Below are positions 8,014 through 16,811 of a stretch of DNA of 64,000 nucleotides, in pieces. The notes below the pieces were generated by a model. The model ran no database searches. It saw only the letters and a list, made by a program, of their open reading frames with translations, and was not told the origin of the DNA. Location of the stretch: the NCBI GenBank assembly GCA_014695295.1, contig JACJNY010000063.1, positions 1 through 64,000 of the forward strand, written 5' to 3'. This DNA is from Microcoleus sp. FACHB-61 (GTDB lineage Bacteria; Cyanobacteriota; Cyanobacteriia; Cyanobacteriales; Microcoleaceae). Numbering within the stretch: position 1 is the stretch's first letter; every line of letters begins with the position of its first letter. Position numbers and translations under genes: made by a program.

Positions 8014-8715
8014 TTAACGCAATATTTCACCGTGTTGCAGTCGATTTTGAATATCGCGGGCGTTGGCACCTTCGTTGAGCCAGAATGCTGCTGCATCAAT
8101 TTTATCTGGGTTGCCGAGGAGGAACTTGCAATAGGTTTCTCCCATTGAGTAACATTGGAGTTCTATGCAGCTCAGAGGCTTTTTGACTAGAGAGCCGAAG
8201 AAACCGGCGAACAAACCTGCGTATAGGTGACAAACTGGTTTGCCTACGTCGCCCAAAGTGCGAGCAACTGCTGAGTCAAAGAGGTTGATGAAGATGCAGC
8301 CGTGTTTGCGATCGCTCATGTCCACTTCCCAGCGACCCCAACCTTGAGCCGTGAAGGGCCACCACCAAGTTTCTAGCAGAAACATGAGATTTGACTGGCG
8401 AATATTCTGGCTGTATTCGGCACAAAACCATTTTTGAAAAAATTCGGAATCTTGGAGTCCCCACTGGCAACCAATAGTATACATGATGACAGAGGAAGCC
8501 GGGCCTACTTCTTCTTCGAGTCCCTCCACCAAACCGATAATGAAGTCTTCGCTGGTAAAAATGTTGCGCGACTCATTCCAGTCGTCAATTGTACCCATCT
8601 GGCGATCGAAGGCAAAAAAATCCTGAAACCTGTAGTGGCTGTGAGTTTTAGGATGCTTTTGCTTCAGTAGCGATTCGCTGTGGGCGGAGATTTCTTTTTG
8701 GGCGGTAGAGACCAT
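8014..8715 (-). CDS. V4R-domain protein (Slr0144-like)
   Basis: This V4R protein of about 233 residues contains ITVG-type ligand pocket segments: GLEEEVGPASSVIMYTIGCQWG, WGRWEVDM.DRKHGCIFINLFDSAVA, and LYAGLFAGFFGSLVKKPLSC.ELQCYSMGETYCKFLLG with three Cys. The start at 8715 (MVSTAQKEI) is chosen because AAGGAA lies about nine bases upstream; the longer reading to 8784 needs a TTG. It is first in a minus-strand series 8715-6308 with the Slr0145-, 0146- and 0147-like genes, presumably one operon. Slr0144-type proteins are linked to photosystem II assembly and have been proposed to bind a chlorophyll-related ligand; binding here is inferred. Confidence 0.75.
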   Translation of the reverse strand: MVSTAQKEISAHSESLLKQKHPKTHSHYRFQDFFAFDRQMGTIDDWNESRNIFTSEDFIIGLVEGLEEEVGPASSVIMYTIGCQWGLQDSEFFQKWFCAEYSQNIRQSNLMFLLETWWWPFTAQGWGRWEVDMSDRKHGCIFINLFDSAVARTLGDVGKPVCHLYAGLFAGFFGSLVKKPLSCIELQCYSMGETYCKFLLGNPDKIDAAAFWLNEGANARDIQNRLQHGEILR

Positions 8716-8991
8716 TGGCGAGTTATTCCTTTTTCGTGTAGTTTGGTGAAAATTAGAGCCAAATAGACTGGCCTGTGTATCCAATTTAACGCCATTTTTC
8801 TAAAGGCAGGCACAGGCTATAATTTTTTACTGCCATATAAAAAGTTAAAATTCTAGGATGCTAAATTTGGGTGCTTGTTGGGACTTTTGCCTTCGGACAA
8901 CTCCTATCTGACTGCTGGCGAAAGTGGGTATAACCTTAAACGGCTATGTGTTATCGTTTTGTGCAAGCTGTCCAGTATATATATAGGGCAT

Positions 8992-10830
8992 ATGGGGATG
9001 AAACATCACGCTTGTATTGCAATAGGCATCAATCAATATCAGTTACTCCAGCCTTTGAGTTATGCCCAAGAGGATGCAGAGGCACTGTATGGTTTTTTGA
9101 CTGAGGAGGCGGGTTTTGCGCCGGATGGATGTCTGCTGATGACCGATAGCTCGCCGTCGCTGTGGGGTCAATCCACGTATCCGAATCGGGAAAATATTCT
9201 GAGGTTGACCCAAAGCCTGTGCGCTGAACATCTGCAACAGGGAGATTTACTCTGGTGTTTTTTTAGCGGCTACGGTGTCAGTTATGAAGGCAAGGATTAT
9301 TTGATGCCGGTTGACGGCAATCCGGCTGACATTCCGGGTACGGGGATTCCGGTAGAGTTGCTGTTGAATACTCTGAAAAACGCTCCTACGGAAACGGTGT
9401 TGGTGCTGGTTGATATGAACCGCAGCCAGATTGTCAAAGCGGGGGAAACGCTGGGATCTCAAACGGCCGAGTTGGCGCGGGAACTCGAAATCCCGACGGT
9501 GCTTTCTTGCCGCCCGAATCAAGTTTCGCGGGAAACTTCGGCTTTGCGTCAGGGGTTTTTTACGACGGCGCTTTTGGAGGGGCTGCGATCGGGACAGTGC
9601 ATGACCATTAAGGGTTTAGACCGTTTTTTGAGCGAACGGCTGCCGGAGTTGTGCGACCACCATTTGCGTCCCCAACAGGAACCTTTGATGGTGGTGAATC
9701 CTCCAGGAAAGGCTCATTTGGTGATTTTGCCGGATGCTTCTGGGGTGCCAACTGCTGTATTGGCAGGACGCAATGGCAATATGGCGGTTAATGCGGCTGA
9801 TGGGTTCGATCGCCCGCAAATGGCGACGGCTACGGCTCCAATGGATCTGCCTCCGGCAGTTCGCAACGCTCAGGATTCGTCGGTTGAGAGGCCGCCTGTG
9901 TCGCCGCCGAATGCTGTGGGCCCTGCAGATCGGGGGGGCGATCGACCGAACTTGCAAAAGCCGGAGGATGAGGATAACGGGGGATCGGATAAGTCTTTTT
10001 TGCAACAGCTAATTTTGTGGAGCTCAGCTACGGCTTTGGTGCTGCTGTTGGGTGTTTTTGTGACGAACAAATCAATTTTTACCGGTCAGCAGGAAGCAGA
10101 TCCCCGATCGCCTGCTAAAAATGCCCAAAACTCTGGGGCTCAAAAATCTGCTGGTGCTGGGGTATCGCCGAACCAACTGCGCGCGGTGCAAGCAGGAAGT
10201 GGGACCAAGCAGCCGCCATCGAGCCAGCAGGTGTGGGCGGAGGCGAAAACTTTCCTCAAGGATGGTTCGGCTTCTAGTTTTAATAAAGCAGTGGTTAAGG
10301 CTCGAACGATTCCGGCTAGCGATCCGCTCTACCCGCAGGCTCAGCAGGATATTGAGCGCTGGAGTTTGACAATTTTGGATATAGCTAACGGGCGGGCTGC
10401 TCGGGGCGATTTCCAGGGGGCGATCGGGGCGGCTAAATTGATGCCTGATGTCAATCAGCCAGTTTACAATCAGTCGCAACAGGCGATCGCTCAATGGGAG
10501 GAGCTATCCAAAGACCAGGATGTAAATGTTGCTTTGCTATCGGCTGCTAAGGGTCAAATTAAGCGGGGGGCTGCCTCTTCTTACAGTAAAGCCATCCAGC
10601 AAGCTAATAAAATTCAGCCCGGTCAGCCGAAGTATGAAGAAGCTCAGCAGTTGATTGGAGAGTGGAGCGAAACTATTCTCAAAATTGCTCAGTTGCGCAG
10701 CTCTCAAGGAAAGCTGAAAGAAGCAGTTGAAGCTGCTTCGCTTGTGCCGTCGGGTACTAAGAGCTATCAGCAGGCTCAGAAATATATCACCAATTGGAAA
10801 ACTAAGGTGCAAAGCCAGAAAAAAGGTTGA
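8992..10830 (+). CDS. Membrane-anchored pseudo-orthocaspase with C-terminal helical repeats
   Basis: The N-terminal 250 residues are a caspase-like (peptidase C14) domain: ACIAIGINQYQ, LSYAQEDAEALYGFL, DLLWCFFSGYG, DYLMPVDG, LVLVDMNRSQ. In active members the third and fifth motifs read SGHG and D-x-C; here His is Tyr and Cys is Asn, so proteolysis by this dyad is not possible. A low-complexity linker and one transmembrane helix (near LILWSSATALVLLLGVFVTN) follow. The C-terminus has four units of about 40-50 residues of the type AI..A..I....P.Y..AQQ.I..W. ATGs at 8992 and 8998 are both possible; the reading to 8875 adds a poor N-terminus. It is divergent from the V4R operon and followed by a strong hairpin. 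It may act as a scaffold or decoy. Confidence 0.8.
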   Translation: MGMKHHACIAIGINQYQLLQPLSYAQEDAEALYGFLTEEAGFAPDGCLLMTDSSPSLWGQSTYPNRENILRLTQSLCAEHLQQGDLLWCFFSGYGVSYEGKDYLMPVDGNPADIPGTGIPVELLLNTLKNAPTETVLVLVDMNRSQIVKAGETLGSQTAELARELEIPTVLSCRPNQVSRETSALRQGFFTTALLEGLRSGQCMTIKGLDRFLSERLPELCDHHLRPQQEPLMVVNPPGKAHLVILPDASGVPTAVLAGRNGNMAVNAADGFDRPQMATATAPMDLPPAVRNAQDSSVERPPVSPPNAVGPADRGGDRPNLQKPEDEDNGGSDKSFLQQLILWSSATALVLLLGVFVTNKSIFTGQQEADPRSPAKNAQNSGAQKSAGAGVSPNQLRAVQAGSGTKQPPSSQQVWAEAKTFLKDGSASSFNKAVVKARTIPASDPLYPQAQQDIERWSLTILDIANGRAARGDFQGAIGAAKLMPDVNQPVYNQSQQAIAQWEELSKDQDVNVALLSAAKGQIKRGAASSYSKAIQQANKIQPGQPKYEEAQQLIGEWSETILKIAQLRSSQGKLKEAVEAASLVPSGTKSYQQAQKYITNWKTKVQSQKKG

Positions 10831-10837
10831 TTTAGTG

Positions 10838-10870
10838 GATAATTTCCCGGTAGAAAACCGGGAAATTATC
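10838..10870 (+). terminator. Strong hairpin after the pseudo-orthocaspase gene
   Basis: A perfect 14-bp stem (GATAATTTCCCGGT with ACCGGGAAATTATC) closes a 5-base loop seven bases after the stop codon. No clean T-run follows on the plus strand, so it may terminate weakly or protect the mRNA 3' end. Confidence 0.5.
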
Positions 10871-12194
10871 TTAGCTACAAAGCTCAGATAGGTCGATCGC
10901 TGGATACGTCTTGACACTGCAAGAGGACACCTACAGATCGATAATTTAAAACCAATAATTTTATTCACCATTTCCCCTCCGCAAATCCTGAGCCTGGGGA
11001 TTTTCTATGCTGTCCGGTCGATTATTTCTTTTAGGGTTAAATATCTCCTATAGCCTGGTTAATTAATATCTTTAATTCACGTCCCGGATCTTCATAAAAC
11101 AGCCCCTCCACAGTCAAAAACCAGTTTTTTTTACCACAAGGATGGCTGTAGAAATTTGTGTTTAAAAAATAACCTTGATGCAAAAGTTATAAATGAGTTA
11201 ATTTTAAGGTTCAATTAAAACAGTTAATTTTTGTATTTTATAAATTCAGCTTTTCAGGTGAATTTACACTTAATTTTAACTTTAGTAACAAGCAAATTGG
11301 GCGATTTTTAATTGCTATCATACGCCAAGTGCGAAGGCGAAATCGACTTGACTACGCCGATATGCAGAGTTCATTTGTTTTAGCCGTCTTTTTGCGATAT
11401 TAGGAGTGATCTACGGATGAAAGACTGTTTAAACTTGCGCTGTTTTTAAATTATTGGCATTGACAGATATGTTATGAATTATACAAAATGAGCCGTGACT
11501 GGCAATTCTAGCCGACGAGCGATCGCCCCCAATGAATTCAGAAAACAGAGGGACGGCCACAGAGCGCAAAATATCTGGATTCGCAAGCTGCGAGTCTTCG
11601 TTGGCGCGGACATCACAAAGCTGCCTTAATTAATACAAATAAGGGCTTTGCAAGACAAGCAAAAAAATATATCATTGAGAAACAAGAATAAAAACTTGTT
11701 CGCTTATGGTAGCCCAGGTAACAACACGTATGCCTGAAGTTATAGTCCACAGCGAGACATACGGGCAGATCTAAATCAATAGGGTGAGGTAGCTGTGTCT
11801 GAATGTTAAGAGGGGAAATCGAAGAGGAATGTTCGGTGAGCGATCGCTTCCCAATGGAGGATGGTAAAACCTAGCAAGGCAAGGAGTTGGAGACAAGGCT
11901 GAACTTTTTGAGTTCACGAAAGTAGCGTTAGCACTAAACTCTGCCGTATTGTGGAAAACGAGCCAAATTTGTAACAGTTCTTAACTATGAATTATTCTGC
12001 CAAAATTGCTAGCATAGTGACACTTTTGCAAACAAAAACAGATAAAGTAAATAAAGTTGGGTAGCTCTAGACGGCCCGATCCCCATCCTGGGGATGTTGA
12101 ATCAATTTGATTCGTACCAAATGGTTTTAGAGTTACACTTGGAAACAAAGCATCGCTATTTAACTGAGTTCTTTACTTACTTTTACTTTCAGCT
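10871..12194. other. 1.3 kb region without a convincing protein gene
   Basis: I find no reading frame with protein-like composition on either strand. The first 600 bases are AT-rich. The part from about 11700 to 12120 is less AT-rich and has short inverted repeats: CGTATG/CATACG near 11728-11763, ATCCCCA/TGGGGAT at about 12078-12096, and GAATCA/TGATTC just after it. That could reflect an RNA gene or a long 5' leader for the small gene at 12195. It matches no tmRNA, RNase P or 6S pattern I can recognise. Confidence 0.4.
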
Positions 12195-12419
12195 ATGAAC
12201 GTGGATTTTATCAAAGCCCAAGTCAGGTTGCTACAGGGTGCAAGTTCATCGGAGCGAGAGACCCTTATTAAGAACATCGGCGTCTGTGCTGGCGTGATCA
12301 GACCGGGAGAGTACGTGACTCCGCAGCGGAAGCACGCCATCACTCTTTGGCTGCAAACAAATGCGGTTCGGCTCCGGCTACCCCAACTTCCTCTAGATTT
12401 ATCGGGCCAAAAGCCTTGA
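12195..12419 (+). CDS. Small hypothetical protein
   Basis: This 74-residue frame (MNVDFIKAQVRLLQGAS opening, then an SERETLIKNIGVCAGVIRPGEYVTPQ segment) has balanced amino-acid composition, helical N-terminal half and a basic C-terminus with LRLPQLPLDL. It is probably cytosolic, with no membrane segment or signal peptide. No strong ribosome-binding site precedes the ATG. It stands alone between two long gene-poor stretches, so regulation from the structured upstream DNA is possible. I do not recognise the family. Confidence 0.5.
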   Translation: MNVDFIKAQVRLLQGASSSERETLIKNIGVCAGVIRPGEYVTPQRKHAITLWLQTNAVRLRLPQLPLDLSGQKP

Positions 12420-12532
12420 CAAGGAAGTCATCAAGGGGTAGCGACAGAATCAAAGAAATTAGTCAATCTTCCCTAAAAGTGCTTTTTTATTGAGCTGTAC
12501 AGTATCAATGAAAAACGATTAAGATTGAAAAA

Positions 12533-12646
12533 ATGTTTGTAGGGAGAGTTGGGCCCGAAAAGACGCCTGCGGACAAGAAGCGGTCGAGCGCCTTGGCAGA
12601 AGCAGGAAGTGAACGTCAAACCTGCTCGAAAAGTAGATTTGAGTAA
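12533..12646 (+). pseudogene. Possible 3'-end relic of an IS605-type tnpB
   Basis: A 37-codon reading with GPEKTPADKKRSSALAEAGS and SRFE followed by a stop resembles the variable C-terminal tails of cyanobacterial TnpB proteins, as I remember them. Nothing upstream encodes the catalytic domain. The GC content rises sharply in this segment relative to its flanks. This is a weak call from recollection. Confidence 0.25.
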
Positions 12647-12976
12647 GTTTCACAGAACGGATTATTGTGCACAACTATAACCTGGGTTATTTGCTTTTAG
12701 ATTTGAGATTCACGATTTAGCTCGTGCTGCATAAATTTCCTCTTTGTGGATCGAGTGAAAAATCATCCCTATTCAATAGGTATAACTAATTACAGGGGCA
12801 GTCATTGAACTGCCCTTACTTTTGAACCAGGAAGCAAAATTGCTGCCACTTACAATAAACGCATCTACTGGCAGATAGAGTTTAGCTGAACTCTCATCTA
12901 TTAAATAGCAGCAAAAATTACTATTTTGTCGGCTGTTGGGGGTCGAAGTTTTCTGCCGGCTGGTAGCCCTTGCAAA

Positions 12977-13141
12977 TCAGCCATGAGTTCGCGTTTGGGG
13001 GAGTGTGCCACGTATGAATTGGACGCGACGGTGCAGCATCTCCAGCACCACCAGCAACAATCTGAAATCTTTGGGGGGTTTGCCGTCGGAGTTGATAAGC
13101 ATAGTTACAGTTGGAGGTGTGGAACTTTCTTTGCCAGACAT
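12977..13141 (-). CDS. Possible 54-residue hypothetical protein
   Basis: The minus-strand frame opens MSGKESSTPPTVTMLINSDG and continues KPPKDFRLLLVVLEMLHRRV to a stop. The composition (charged loops, a hydrophobic amphipathic helix, no rare-codon pile-up) is more protein-like than the two longer overlapping frames on either strand. No clear ribosome-binding site is seen. The function is unknown and expression is unproven. It faces away from the TIGR02450 gene at 13253. Confidence 0.35.
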   Translation of the reverse strand: MSGKESSTPPTVTMLINSDGKPPKDFRLLLVVLEMLHRRVQFIRGTLPQTRTHG

Positions 13142-13252
13142 CGCGTGTATGGCTTAAACTCCGCAACAATTTTTATTTATTATTAATATCCTTAAACAGA
13201 AGGAGTTATTACAATTAAATTACTTTCTAATATATTTGTAAACAAAAATATT

Positions 13253-13504
13253 GTGCCGAAGAAACAAAAATTTCCTTATTTAGTTGGTTCCCGATGGACT
13301 TCACACCAAAAAACTTGGGGGTGGCGGCACTTTCAAGTAGTCAACAGAAAAAACGAAGGTAAATGGGTATTTGCAGAAATGGTGGCGGCTTGCGATCCCA
13401 ATGTCCGTTTCTGGCTGAACGCCGCACAGCTCAAAGACCGATCGCTCTGGCAAGCTGGATGGCAGTCTACGCAAGAATTAGAGGAATTAGAAACAGCAGA
13501 CTAA
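13253..13504 (+). CDS. Trp-rich conserved protein (TIGR02450 family)
   Basis: This 83-residue protein starts with GTG and carries the hallmarks of the TIGR02450 family: LVGSRWTS, KTWGWRHFQVV, a segment WVFAEMVAACD, and RFWLNAAQLKDRSLWQAGW. The family is small, tryptophan-rich and common in cyanobacteria and marine proteobacteria; its function is unknown. It is soluble and basic at the N-terminus. It lies 66 bases before the secreted-protein gene on the same strand; co-transcription is possible. Confidence 0.8.
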   Translation: MPKKQKFPYLVGSRWTSHQKTWGWRHFQVVNRKNEGKWVFAEMVAACDPNVRFWLNAAQLKDRSLWQAGWQSTQELEELETAD

Positions 13505-13569
13505 AAGACAGGGCTGTGGGGTAGAGTGAGCTAGACATGGGTAATGAGTAATAGCAACAGGGTAAAATA

Positions 13570-14253
13570 ATGAAAAAAAAAGTTGTGTTATGGGTGTGTT
13601 TGCTAATTAGTGCTGCATTGGGGGGTGGATTTTGCGAAGAGTCGATCGCAACGAAGGCGATCGATCGCAGCAATACTCAGTCGGCGGATATTCCAACTCC
13701 CGCAGCGGATTTATCGAATCTAGTTCTTACTTTACAAGACCTCCCCCCAGGTTTTACAGAGATGTCATCTGGCGATGTGGCAAATTTCAGGAATCAACTC
13801 AGCCGGGGCCCTGACTTTAAGCCAGCCAGCATCTTTGCGTACCAAAAAATCGATCGCAAGTTGTTTGAACTTCAATTGCTGATAGGATTTACAGTGCAAC
13901 TGTCAGATCCGACTCAACAAGCTACGTTCGATCAAGCAATCCGTGAAGGGGTAGCTGCAAAAGCATTCTCTCAAGGTTTAAACAGTAACAAAGAATCGCC
14001 GTTCACTGAGCCCGCAGCTTTAACTTTGCAAGACAAGATTGGCGAGGTGTCGGCTGGGTGGAGGAGTCAAGGAAAAATAGAAAATATACCCATGAATGTC
14101 GATATGACGTTGTTTCGACGGGGTAAAATAGGGGCTTTTATGACAACTATATATCTTGACGGCACTAAACCGACTATCACGATTAGCGACGCAGCGCGCA
14201 AATTTGACAGCCGCATGATAGAATTGAAACCTGATTTAACTCAACCAAAATAA
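13570..14253 (+). CDS. Secreted conserved hypothetical protein
   Basis: The 227-residue protein begins with a classical signal peptide: MKKK, then a hydrophobic stretch VVLWVCLLISAALGGGF. A Cys follows (GGGFCEES), but the preceding residues do not make a good lipobox, so secretion with cleavage is more likely than lipidation. The mature part contains TLQDLPPGFTEM, seen in cyanobacterial hypothetical proteins, and an IGEVSAGWRSQGK beta-rich region ending near FDSRMIELKPDL. Probably a periplasmic or thylakoid-lumen protein of unknown role. Confidence 0.65.
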   Translation: MKKKVVLWVCLLISAALGGGFCEESIATKAIDRSNTQSADIPTPAADLSNLVLTLQDLPPGFTEMSSGDVANFRNQLSRGPDFKPASIFAYQKIDRKLFELQLLIGFTVQLSDPTQQATFDQAIREGVAAKAFSQGLNSNKESPFTEPAALTLQDKIGEVSAGWRSQGKIENIPMNVDMTLFRRGKIGAFMTTIYLDGTKPTITISDAARKFDSRMIELKPDLTQPK

Positions 14254-14436
14254 GTGAGTGCTGCAAGCAAGCTGTAAAAAAAATCAATTTTCTACCTGCC
14301 CATAACACTCAGATTAGTTACACTAAAAAAACTGGTGCACAAATAGCAGATAAACCGGGTTTTTTTTGTTCAGTACCGATGAATATCACCCGAAATTTTA
14401 GTTAATAGAGCCCTGCTTCTGCATCCAGGAATTATA

Positions 14437-14576
14437 ATATCATGTCTGTTGAATTGCCCGTGATAAAAATTTGTCGCCCGGTTGGGGCTGGTTTATAAAT
14501 ATTCTGGATGTGAATGACAGATTGTTGGTCAAACTCGCCCCAACAAGTATTGTGGTTAATTTACCGGACATGATAT
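14437..14576. repeat. MITE-like element with ATATCATGTC terminal inverted repeats
   Basis: The 140-bp element is bounded by ATATCATGTC and GACATGATAT and contains no gene. A diverged relative lies at about 61924-62056, sharing ATGTCTGTTGAATTGCC at one end and CAACAAGTATT..GGTTAATTTAC at the other, which shows that it is a dispersed family. Confidence 0.7.
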
Positions 14577-14624
14577 GACTGAGAAGAAAGAGCTTTGTTT
14601 CCCGTAAATTATACCGAAATACCT

Positions 14625-15476
14625 ATGTCTGTCTCTGTTTCCCTGCAAAACGCCTGCAAGATTTACAATAAAGTCCCGGTTGTCAATGACCTTTCGTTCA
14701 CGATTGAAGCCGGAGAAATGTTCGGTCTTCTAGGCCCCAACGGTGCCGGAAAATCGACCACAATTCGGATGCTGACTACCCTGACTAAGCCCAGCAGCGG
14801 TCAAATCCAGGTAGCTGGATATGACGTGATGCGGCAAAGCTTGGAAGTGAAACAGTGCATAGGCGTCGTACTCCAACAAATCAGCGTTGATACTGAGCTT
14901 TCAGTATGGGAAAATATGGAGTTTCACGGGCGGATGCACCACATCCCAAACCCGAAACGGCAACAGTTAATTAAACAGTGGTTGGGATATGTAGAATTAG
15001 CAGAAAGGCGAGACGACTTAGTAAAAACTTTGTCGGGAGGAATGAAGCGGAGGTTGCAAATTGCCAGAGCACTTTTGCACGAGCCGCAAATCTTATTTCT
15101 GGACGAACCGACTGTAGGGTTAGACCCGCAAACGCGGCGCCGATTGTGGGAAATTATTTTAGATTTGAACAAGCAGGGTATGACAATGCTGTTAACAACG
15201 CATTATATGGATGAGGTGGAGTATTTGTGCGATCGCATCGGCATTATGGACGGCGGCAAGTTAATTCAACTGGGAACGTTGGCCCAACTGCGGCAGCAAC
15301 ACGGTCAAGGGTTAGTGATGAAACAAATAGGCGATCGCTGGGAATACAAGTTTTTCCCTACTCTGGAAGAAGCTAATTTATATCTCGATGCCAAAGATGA
15401 TAAGACTGGGATGATGGTTCGTCCTTCTAATTTAGAGGATATTTTTGTAGAACTGACTGGCCGACAGTTAGATTGA
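14625..15476 (+). CDS. ABC transporter ATP-binding protein (DrrA-like)
   Basis: This single ABC ATPase domain of about 283 residues would power an ABC-2-type exporter. Visible motifs are Walker A GPNGAGKST, the Q-loop region QISVDTELSVWENM, the signature LSGGMKRRL, Walker B ILFLDEP and the switch His (LLTTHYMDE). The C-terminal extension (RQQHGQG, then PSNLEDIFVELTGRQL) is typical of DrrA/CcmA-like export ATPases. I chose the ATG at 14625 (MSVSVSLQNACKIY) over the upstream 14595. No permease gene follows: the next gene is scpB in a different functional context, so the membrane partner must be encoded elsewhere. Confidence 0.85.
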   Translation: MSVSVSLQNACKIYNKVPVVNDLSFTIEAGEMFGLLGPNGAGKSTTIRMLTTLTKPSSGQIQVAGYDVMRQSLEVKQCIGVVLQQISVDTELSVWENMEFHGRMHHIPNPKRQQLIKQWLGYVELAERRDDLVKTLSGGMKRRLQIARALLHEPQILFLDEPTVGLDPQTRRRLWEIILDLNKQGMTMLLTTHYMDEVEYLCDRIGIMDGGKLIQLGTLAQLRQQHGQGLVMKQIGDRWEYKFFPTLEEANLYLDAKDDKTGMMVRPSNLEDIFVELTGRQLD

Positions 15477-15850
15477 GCAATGGCTAATTGCTAATAGCAG
15501 TCCTAGGATTTTAGATTTTAGATTTTAGATTTTAGATTTCCCAAGTGGCGATTACAACCGCAAATTTTTTAATCAAAAATCCCAGGATTACAATCAAAAA
15601 GTGAAAACAGAAAGAGGTTTGTTTTTTTTGTCAACAACCGAAACTCTCCATCTCTTGTGTAATGAGAATGTTTTTTACGAGTTCCCTTGATTCACGAGCC
15701 GGAAGTCACGGATAGAGGGATAGTTGTTTTTTTCCTGATGCCTTCTTCTTTCTTCACGCTTGACTTATTCCCTCAACATCCATCCGTTAAATCCGGTACA
15801 CTCCTCGTTGCCGAACTTCAACGTCCCAATTCCTAATTACTAATTTCCAA
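15477..15850. repeat. Intergenic region with TTTTAGA heptamer tandem repeats
   Basis: At 15509-15539 the heptamer TTTTAGA occurs 4.4 times, a short tandemly repeated repetitive (STRR) sequence as described for cyanobacteria. At about 15780-15825 there is one copy of the dispersed words CCGTTAAATCCGGTACACTC and GTTGCCGAACTTC. No gene was found. Confidence 0.7.
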
Positions 15851-16366
15851 ATGACTCGCTTAGCCACAACAATAGAAGCCATACTTTACCTAAAAGGTCA
15901 GCCAGTGTCGATCGCAGAAATTGCCGAGATTGCCAAGTGCGATCGAGCCGAAGCCGAAGACGCCATCATCGAACTCATGTCTGACTCATCCCGCCGCGAC
16001 AGTGCATTAGAAGTCGTAGAAACCCCCACGGGATACAGCCTGCAACTCAGAGAAGAGTTTGCCAGTTTAATGCAAACTTTAATACCTCCAGAATTAGGTG
16101 TTGGAGCTTTGCGAACCCTGGCGGCGATCGCCCTCAAAGGCGGCATCGCTCAGCCAGACTTAGTTAACTTGCGAGGTTCAGGAGCTTACCAACAAGTGCA
16201 GGAACTTGTAGAAATGGGTTTCGTCCGCAAACGGCGGCCGACTGAGGGACGATCGTATTGGTTACAAGTTACCGATAAATTTCATCGGTACTTTCAAGTA
16301 GACCAACTGCCAAAACAATTGCAAATTGACTTCCAGGCAAATTTGTACCCAAGCAAAGACGAGTAG
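15851..16366 (+). CDS. scpB: Segregation and condensation protein B
   Basis: ScpB is the winged-helix (kite) subunit of the SMC-ScpAB condensin that compacts and segregates chromosomes. The 171-residue length is normal. The N-terminal winged helix shows ATTIEAILYLKGQPVSIAEIA, the middle ALEVVETPTGYSLQLREEF, and the second winged helix ALRTLAAIALKGGIAQPDLV with GSGAYQQVQELVEMGFV. No scpA or smc lies nearby, as is usual for cyanobacteria. It is 42 bases from the DUF760 gene on the same strand, suggesting co-transcription. Confidence 0.9.
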   Translation: MTRLATTIEAILYLKGQPVSIAEIAEIAKCDRAEAEDAIIELMSDSSRRDSALEVVETPTGYSLQLREEFASLMQTLIPPELGVGALRTLAAIALKGGIAQPDLVNLRGSGAYQQVQELVEMGFVRKRRPTEGRSYWLQVTDKFHRYFQVDQLPKQLQIDFQANLYPSKDE

Positions 16367-16408
16367 TTTAAAGTACAATGTAACAAGCCAGAAATTAAGA
16401 ATCGCCAA

Positions 16409-16756
16409 ATGGTTTTTCACCCTGACTTTGACAATTCCAATGCCCAACAAACCGCAGTCAATCCACTGCTGAAGTACCTCCAACACCAATCCCCGGAGGT
16501 TCTAGCCCGCATCGCCAAGTCCGCCAGCCCAGAAATCAGAGAAATTATCTCTCATAACGTTCAAGGACTTGTCGGCGTCTTGCCTTCAGAAAATTTTAAC
16601 GTCGAAATTACCACGGATCGCGAAAACTTAGCAGGTTTGCTAGCTTCAGCGATGATGACAGGCTATTTTCTCAGACAAATGGAGCAGAGGATGCACCTAG
16701 AAGAAAATTTAGCAAGCACCAGCTCGATTCAACCAAACTCTCCCAAAGACAAGTAA
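16409..16756 (+). CDS. DUF760-family protein
   Basis: The 115-residue helical protein carries the DUF760 pattern: NPLLKYLQHQSPEVLARIAK, SPEIREIISHNVQGLVGVLP, FNVEITTDRENLAGLLASAM and MTGYFLRQMEQRM. The family is shared by cyanobacteria and plant plastids. In plants some members are linked to regulated protein turnover; no defined activity is known to me in bacteria. It has no membrane segment. It sits just downstream of scpB, and that pairing may reflect only an operon rather than function. Confidence 0.85.
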   Translation: MVFHPDFDNSNAQQTAVNPLLKYLQHQSPEVLARIAKSASPEIREIISHNVQGLVGVLPSENFNVEITTDRENLAGLLASAMMTGYFLRQMEQRMHLEENLASTSSIQPNSPKDK

Positions 16757-16811
16757 AAAGATCAAGGGGTTGGGGAAGCCAGAAAGATGAAAGTTGTGCA
16801 AAAAAATAAAC

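Noticed and set aside
9616-10005. Arg-rich minus-strand frame in the caspase-like gene
   Set aside because: Shadow of a GC-rich coding region; no protein-like pattern.
11700-11990. tmRNA, RNase P or 6S RNA
   Set aside because: None of the conserved core words of these RNAs could be found.
12921-13186. Overlapping 82- and 86-codon frames on both strands
   Set aside because: Poor composition; the short minus-strand reading at 12977-13141 is more protein-like.
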